The translations under genes were made by a program, and so were the position numbers. Under the pieces are notes generated by a model. It was not told where the DNA came from. It was given only the letters and a program-made list of their open reading frames with translations, and did no database searches. A DNA stretch of 64,000 bases, taken from Lumnitzera littorea. Lineage: Eukaryota; Streptophyta; Magnoliopsida; Myrtales; Combretaceae. Location of the stretch: positions 15,237,330-15,301,329 of the forward strand of contig JAMXBB010000002.1 in NCBI GenBank assembly GCA_024138015.1, written 5' to 3'. Positions 58,723 through 64,000 of this stretch are shown in pieces. How positions within the stretch are numbered: position 1 is the first letter of the stretch; each line of letters begins with the position of its first letter.

Positions 58723-61693
58723 AACTTGTTTAACGTTTGATTTAAGTAATAGTTTAGATGCTTTCGAATCACATGTCGGAGTCGGAAGAAAAGGTTGTAT
58801 TTATGATGATGTGGCCCATAAAGATCAGTACATTATCCAACGAATCATTGGTGAGTTTTATCAAGAAGTGAAAGGAGGGGAGAGTTCGCGGTATCGTTTT
58901 CAAATGTGTAACACTTCACGGTTCGCAGTATCTTAACGAAGCGGTTTTTATTTTATTTTATTTTTTAATTTTTTTTTATGTTCTGCGCCCAAGGCCAATA
59001 AGTTGTCCTACAAATTGTTGGGAGGATTCTATCCAATATTTTATTTGATTGTTCATTTTGGATTTAAATGTTTCCCCTTAATTTACCTAAATTTGTAGAT
59101 CATTAATTGAGGTTATTTAGATTTTTTAAATATTTTGTTATGTCATCATATTTTAAAAATAGTTTTAATCATTTGATTGCACTTGAAAAAAATTAAAAGA
59201 AAGTAAATTGACGAATGACGTTGGTGATGATGTATATTCATTGGTCCTATTATATTATTCTCCTCTCGGATTTGAAATAACTTAAATAGAGATTACGTAG
59301 TGTTAAGCTCAAACTTGAGATCTACTCAAGATCTCGAGATTAATCAAGGAAAAATAAAATAAAGTAAATTGAAAGGATTTATTTCTAAATAGTGTTGATG
59401 AGATGTAAATTTATTGATCTTACCATATTATTTTCTTTTAGGAATATAAATAAGTTGAGTTAAAATGATATAGATTAGTTTGATTCGAAATCTCAATGTT
59501 GGAACTTGGTTTAGTTTAAAATTTTGAGTTAGAGCTCAATTCAAAGTAGTATTTAATAAGTTTGAGTTTGACTTAATTAAGCATATTTAAGCATGATTTA
59601 TTTAAAATATATTTTCTTTTAATAATAATAATGATGTCAAAACTTGACTTAAGCTCAATAAATATCCATACTTGACTTAAACTTGATTAAGCATGTGTGT
59701 TAGTTGAGTTAAATACTATGTAGAGTTTGACTTAATTAACTATTTAAGTAATTCGAGTTTCAACTCAACTCGATTATTCTTGAATCGAATTCGAGTAGTT
59801 TATAAGTAATTAGATTGAACTTGGGCTAAGTTTAATTTTTGAGTTTTCAAAGTGATCTCAAAACTCTAATTTAAATTTAAAACCGTTTTGACCCATTTTG
59901 ATGATTTTTATTTCTCCATATTCCAATATTCCATCGAATTTCATTGAATGAAATTAATACCTTTAGCTATAATAAAGTTTGCCTATCATTCTTCCGCATT
60001 CAGTTTTTTACTCAACCGTACATTATTGTCTAGTACTTTCATATTCAATTATTTGAATGGATGCAACTTAAATTTAGAAAGTTGACTTTTTACTAGTTTT
60101 CATTGGCTTTTAGTTCTTCTATCTTCCCCACTTTCAATTTTTTTTTTCCTTTCATTATCAAACCTCCTATTCGTGTTTACAACTATTTTTTTATCCCTAT
60201 TAGAATAAATGGAAGTCATTAGTCTTTTTTTTTTTTTCATGGGATTGCATCTAGGCAGATCGGACACTCTGGAAATTTATTTATTTATTTTTTTTACCAA
60301 GGGAAATTTCTTATATGACAGACTATTAAAGAGAAAAAAATGAAAGAAAAAAAAAGAAACGTGAAATGATACTATTAACATTTGAAAAAGGAAGGATCGA
60401 GAATTGAGGTGAAGTTTGATAGTATTAAATAAATCCAATTATTTTTAAATTTCCAAAATTATCCTTAGCATATTTACATTTTCAAAATCTAATATTATAT
60501 AGATTCTCATATAGAGCACTGTGCTTACTCCAATTAAAAAAAAACTCTTACGGGGATTTCTCATCCAAACTCTATACTTACTTATAAGTCACAGCTGAAC
60601 TAGAGATCAAGTCAACAAAACAAAATACAACATAAATTAGAAAACATGACAAGTGATGGAACAAAAGGAGACTTGATGCCAGTTCGGTTGACTTCTTTCA
60701 TCGAACGCCAAAGTCACTTCATGAACTGTACAAATTTCAATCCGTTCGTACCTATTCCAAAATGGATTTTGATGACTTCCAATTGTTTGTTGAATTGAAC
60801 CTAAGCAATGCTTAAGCTTAACGTGAGATTTTATTACTTAGCTGTTTGACTGATAGGCTGCTAAAAAAATCGATCGCCTTGTTTGCCATCAACTATGCAT
60901 ATTACATAAATGTTATTATATTCATTGATGTCTTATTTATTTATTTTTTTTAAGGGTGGTATTGTCTATCCTACATAGAAGTACTATCAAGCCAAAACCA
61001 ATTTGAAATAAACCTTGAAACACTTGTTTATGAGTCAACGATTGGTTGAATTAAGCCCCACTCTTAAGGTTATAAGCTTAGACCAGTTCAAGTAAATTGA
61101 TGGTTGAAGGATTGATTCGAAAACCTTGAAATAGTACCATTTTTTTAAATTTAATTTTTTGCATTTTTGTCAATTATTATTAATAATTTGTCACATATTC
61201 ACATATTTTTATTTTCTTTCCCAAATAATTCTAACATTTTATATAAATATACAGTGACACATGAATAGTTTATTTTTATTTTTATTTAAAATTTTTTCTA
61301 TTTTGAAATAATTGATTTGTACCATATGATTGTAATGATGTTTGTTTTTTTTTTTTTTTTAAATAATTGAAGTTTAAGTGGATTTACGATTCAAGGACCC
61401 ATTGGGTCAATGATTTGTCAACCAGTTCATGGTTCGAAAATTTGCACGAGTCTAATCCTGCATGCACTAATAATAATGTATCCTAAAGTTCCTCAAACTT
61501 CTAGTATTCTAGAAATGGCTTCAACAAATTTCAAGATAAGTAACATGTTATATCTTGTATACTTTTTTATGACAGCAAGTTCACGAATTTTGAAACTAAA
61601 ACTTACAATACGAAGGTTTTCTAATATTGAGTTCTTAAATTAGAATAATTTCAACCAATACTCTTTTGACATAAACTAGGGTAAGAACTCTCT
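58723..61693. other. Intergenic, no gene recognised
   Basis: AT-rich. The 75-codon frame at 58709-58936 (+) just after the XTH gene has no known domain. 59280-59880 and 61020-61440 hold words such as 'gagtttgacttaattaa' and 'ggttcgaaaa' that look like worn DNA-transposon or retro debris, with no pairable ends. Confidence 0.45.
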
Positions 61694-61945
61694 TGTAGAT
61701 CTTACTTACATTAGATTAAGTAAGCTGAATTAGTTAGATTTGTTACTTGTTAAGAGGTTAGAACAGAATTAGTTAAGCAAGCTTAGTTAGTTAGTTTTGT
61801 TTATATATATCAACAGACCTTCTACAAGTGTAATTAATTTTTCATTTCGTTTCTATTGAATACACACTTCTATTCTCTAACAGTAGTTTTCTTGCATGAG
61901 TTCTTGATCAACACAACCGGCTACTACTGCTCAAGTTGGTTCACA
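61694..61945 (+). repeat. Putative 5' LTR of a Ty1-copia element
   Basis: The segment ends cttggttcaca immediately before a primer-binding-site-like sequence, and carries a TATA-like tttatatatatcaac (61800-61814) with a leader after it. The left end (TGTAGATC) is only a best guess, because the 3' LTR is outside the window. Confidence 0.55.
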
Positions 61946-61956
61946 TGTATCAGAGC
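61946..61956 (+). other. Copia primer binding site
   Basis: TGTATCAGAGC, one base short of the common copia initiator-Met primer site TGGTATCAGAGC, right after the LTR end and about 100 bases before the gag ATG. Confidence 0.7.
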
Positions 61957-62054
61957 TTGATTGATGCTTATCCTAGTTCTTCGACCTATATAAGTTTTAA
62001 TTTGATTTGGTATTTGATTTTCTACTTCTTACTAGTATTTTTTGTTGATTGCAA

Positions 62055-64000
62055 ATGGTTGAACGGAACAATTTCAATCCTCTTTACATATCTTCTTCAG
62101 ATAATTCAACTATGGCTTTAGGAAGCATAGTTTTTAATGGATCCAATTTCTTAGCTTGGAATCGATTTATTAAAATGGCACTTGGAGCAAAATTTAAGTT
62201 AGGATTCATAGATGAAACTCTTACTAAACCGGATGAGAACTCAAATGAATATGCTGAGTGGACGTGTAGTGATTATATGGTGCATTGTTGGTTGCTTAAC
62301 ACCATGACAACTGATATTTCATAAAGCCTTTTACATGTTCAATCATTGTTGGAATTGTTGAATGATGTGTGTGAGCAATTTGGTCAGACGAATGGGCCAC
62401 TTATTTTTCAATTGCAACATGAATTGATGAATCTTAAGCAAAATAATATGACTATTACATTATACTATAACAAGCTTAAGAAATATTTGGAGGAATTATA
62501 GGAGTTGAAACCTTATATTACTTGTTGTTGTGGTCTGTTAAATTACTGTACTTGTGATCTTAGGGAGAAGTTAGTTAAATTTGATTCCTAAACAAAATTG
62601 ATTCAATTTTTTATATGATTATTTAAAATGTTTGAAGGAGTGCGAAGTCAAATTCTTTTATATGATCCTTCGTCACCAGTGAACAAAGCATTCTATTTGG
62701 TGTTGCAAGTGGAAAAGCAAAAACAACTTACTAGCTTAAGTTCAAGAGATGTTGAAGTTTCTGCTTTCAATGTCTAATAGAAGGCATCCGATACTTTTGT
62801 TATGATTACATGATGAGGGAAACCTTATTGCAAGAATTGTAGGCAAGAAGGACATACCATTGAGTCGTGCTTTGAATTAATTGGATACTAGAGTGGTATC
62901 GAGGAAGGAAAGGAAAAAAAGTTAATAGTAGAGGAAATGCTGGTAGAAATATGAATTTGACTGCAAGTCACAATTCTCCTTTTGATCATAACATTGATGC
63001 TACTAATGTGACTTCTAACAGTGATCTTTCTCATATTGATTCAAGTTTTATATAGAATATCGCTTCAAAAGTTTATAAAATGATGAAAATGACATAGGTT
63101 CTAAGATAGTTGACATAAGGGCCAGCGATCATATGACTCCTTATTCTTATCCCTTTCATACCAAACAAACACTTTCAAAACCTATTCTTGTTCATTTACT
63201 TGATGGCTTTACCAAAGAAGTCAGTACAATCATTTTTAATCATTCTTTAGTCTTTCATAATGTTTTACTTATTCATGGTTTTCAACACAACTTGCTATTA
63301 GTTTCCAAATTGTTAACAACTTCATCCTTTATGTTAAGAGTTGATAAAACTTATTGCCATTTCCAGGACCGGATATCTAAGAAGGTGATAGCTACAGCTT
63401 AAGTTAAAAGTGGCTTTTACATCTTGAAGTTTGATTGCAATTCTAGTTGTATCTCATCTACTGCCTGTTATTGTAATTCTGTTACAAATTCCAAGTCTTC
63501 TTCATTGTCTTCGATACATGCTCGTCTTAGGCATACATCTTTGTCTAAGTTGGAACATTTAAACTATTGTAAACATTTTGATTTTCATCAATTCCTTTGT
63601 GAGACTTGTCACATAGCCAAAACACATATACTTCCTTTTCATAGGAACTTGAATACATTATAATCTTTATTTAAGCTACTATATATGGATTTATGGGGGC
63701 CTTATCAGGTACCAACTTATAATGGAGAGTAATATTTCCTCACATTGGTGGATGATTTTTCTCGTGCAACATGGGCATATTTGTTGAAGCGTAAATCACA
63801 AGCATGTTATGTTTTAAAGAATTTTTTAGCATACGTGAAGAATCATTTTTCTTATTGTCCTCGCTTTGTTAGAAGTGATAATGGAGATGAGTGTATTTCC
63901 AAGAAATGTCAAACTTTGTTTCAAGACTTTGGTATTATCCATAAAAAATTGGTTTCTTATACTCCTCAACAAAATGGGAGAGTAGAAAGGAAACATAAGC
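62055..64000 (+). pseudogene. Ty1-copia gag-protease-integrase polyprotein, degenerate, cut by window edge
   Basis: ATG at 62055 (MVERNNFNPLYISSSDNSTM). The gag part shows GSNFLAWNRFIKMALGAKFK and WTCSDYMVHCWLLNTM (62130-62310), then through stops a LNDVCEQFGQTNGP and QLQHELMNLKQ region and the knuckle CKNCRQEGHTIESC (62833-62875). The protease part has the D/S-H-M-T block ASDHMTPYSYPF (63124-63159), and the pre-integrase zinc region has LRHTSLSKL with CETCHIAKTH (63519-63630). The integrase core includes YMDLWGPYQVP (63685-63715), LVDDFSRATWAYL, VRSDNGDEC and SYTPQQNGRVERKHK at the right edge, so D, D and E are present. At least eight stops or frame breaks occur, so it is not active. RT, RNase H and the 3' LTR should lie beyond 64000. 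Confidence 0.9.

Noticed and set aside
58709..58936. 75-codon frame just after the XTH gene
   Set aside because: Starts within the XTH 3' UTR near its polyadenylation signal, with no domain and no own promoter signal.
1..64000. CRISPR array, operons or prophage
   Set aside because: Intron-containing genes and plant transposons show this is eukaryotic nuclear DNA; no evenly spaced direct repeats of that kind are present.

Overview
The window looks like nuclear DNA of a dicot-type flowering plant. It is strongly AT-rich, has long gene-free stretches, contains genes split by GT-AG introns, and is full of decayed plant transposable elements (Ty3-gypsy, Ty1-copia, LINE with RNase H, Mutator-like). 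I cannot name the species from the sequence alone. Only one gene looks intact: a four-exon xyloglucan endotransglucosylase/hydrolase of the XTH9 type (55921-58518, +) with a clear TATA box, signal peptide and catalytic motif. A second recognisable host gene, the beta subunit of Rab geranylgeranyltransferase (13055-15669, +), keeps its exon/intron layout but is broken by frameshifts and a stop, so it is an unprocessed pseudogene.

Layout. 1-5364: part of a large LTR-type element (minus strand by its TATA-like box) whose end interrupts a Ty3-gypsy gag-protease-RT remnant on the minus strand (5365-7510); that remnant still shows a primer binding site and a 5' LTR (to 8164). 8165-10284 is unassigned. 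10290-11408 is a plus-strand gypsy integrase remnant. 13055-15669 is the RabGGTB pseudogene. 16888-25821 is a plant LINE with ORF1, endonuclease, RT, zinc knuckle, RNase H and a 3' poly(A). It is split by a 3.5-kb Mutator-like element (21756-25279) that carries a MuDR N-terminal region followed by a plant mobile domain (PMD), with no recognisable transposase core. 25822-39000 is AT-rich intergenic DNA with a small G-box-bearing GC island and LTR-like scraps. 39001-39354 is a Mutator-type MITE with a perfect 9-bp target duplication. 40020-42228 (minus) encodes a degenerate gag-like protein of the 'putative gypsy type transposon' family, with LTR-like DNA upstream. 47340-49945 is a second, more decayed copy of the repeat at 95-2670. 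50230-51945 (minus) is the 3' half of a second LINE. After the XTH gene, a Ty1-copia element starts at about 61694 (LTR, PBS, gag, protease, integrase) and runs off the right edge.

The region is therefore mainly a record of nested insertions. Three are readable to the base or nearly so: LTR element into gypsy RT at 5364/5365, MULE into LINE RNase H with reading frame conserved across the duplicated target, and the MITE at 39001. The most unusual object is the MuDR-PMD element. Coding calls for transposons rest on family motifs read by eye through stops and frameshifts; boundaries marked approximate should be treated as such.
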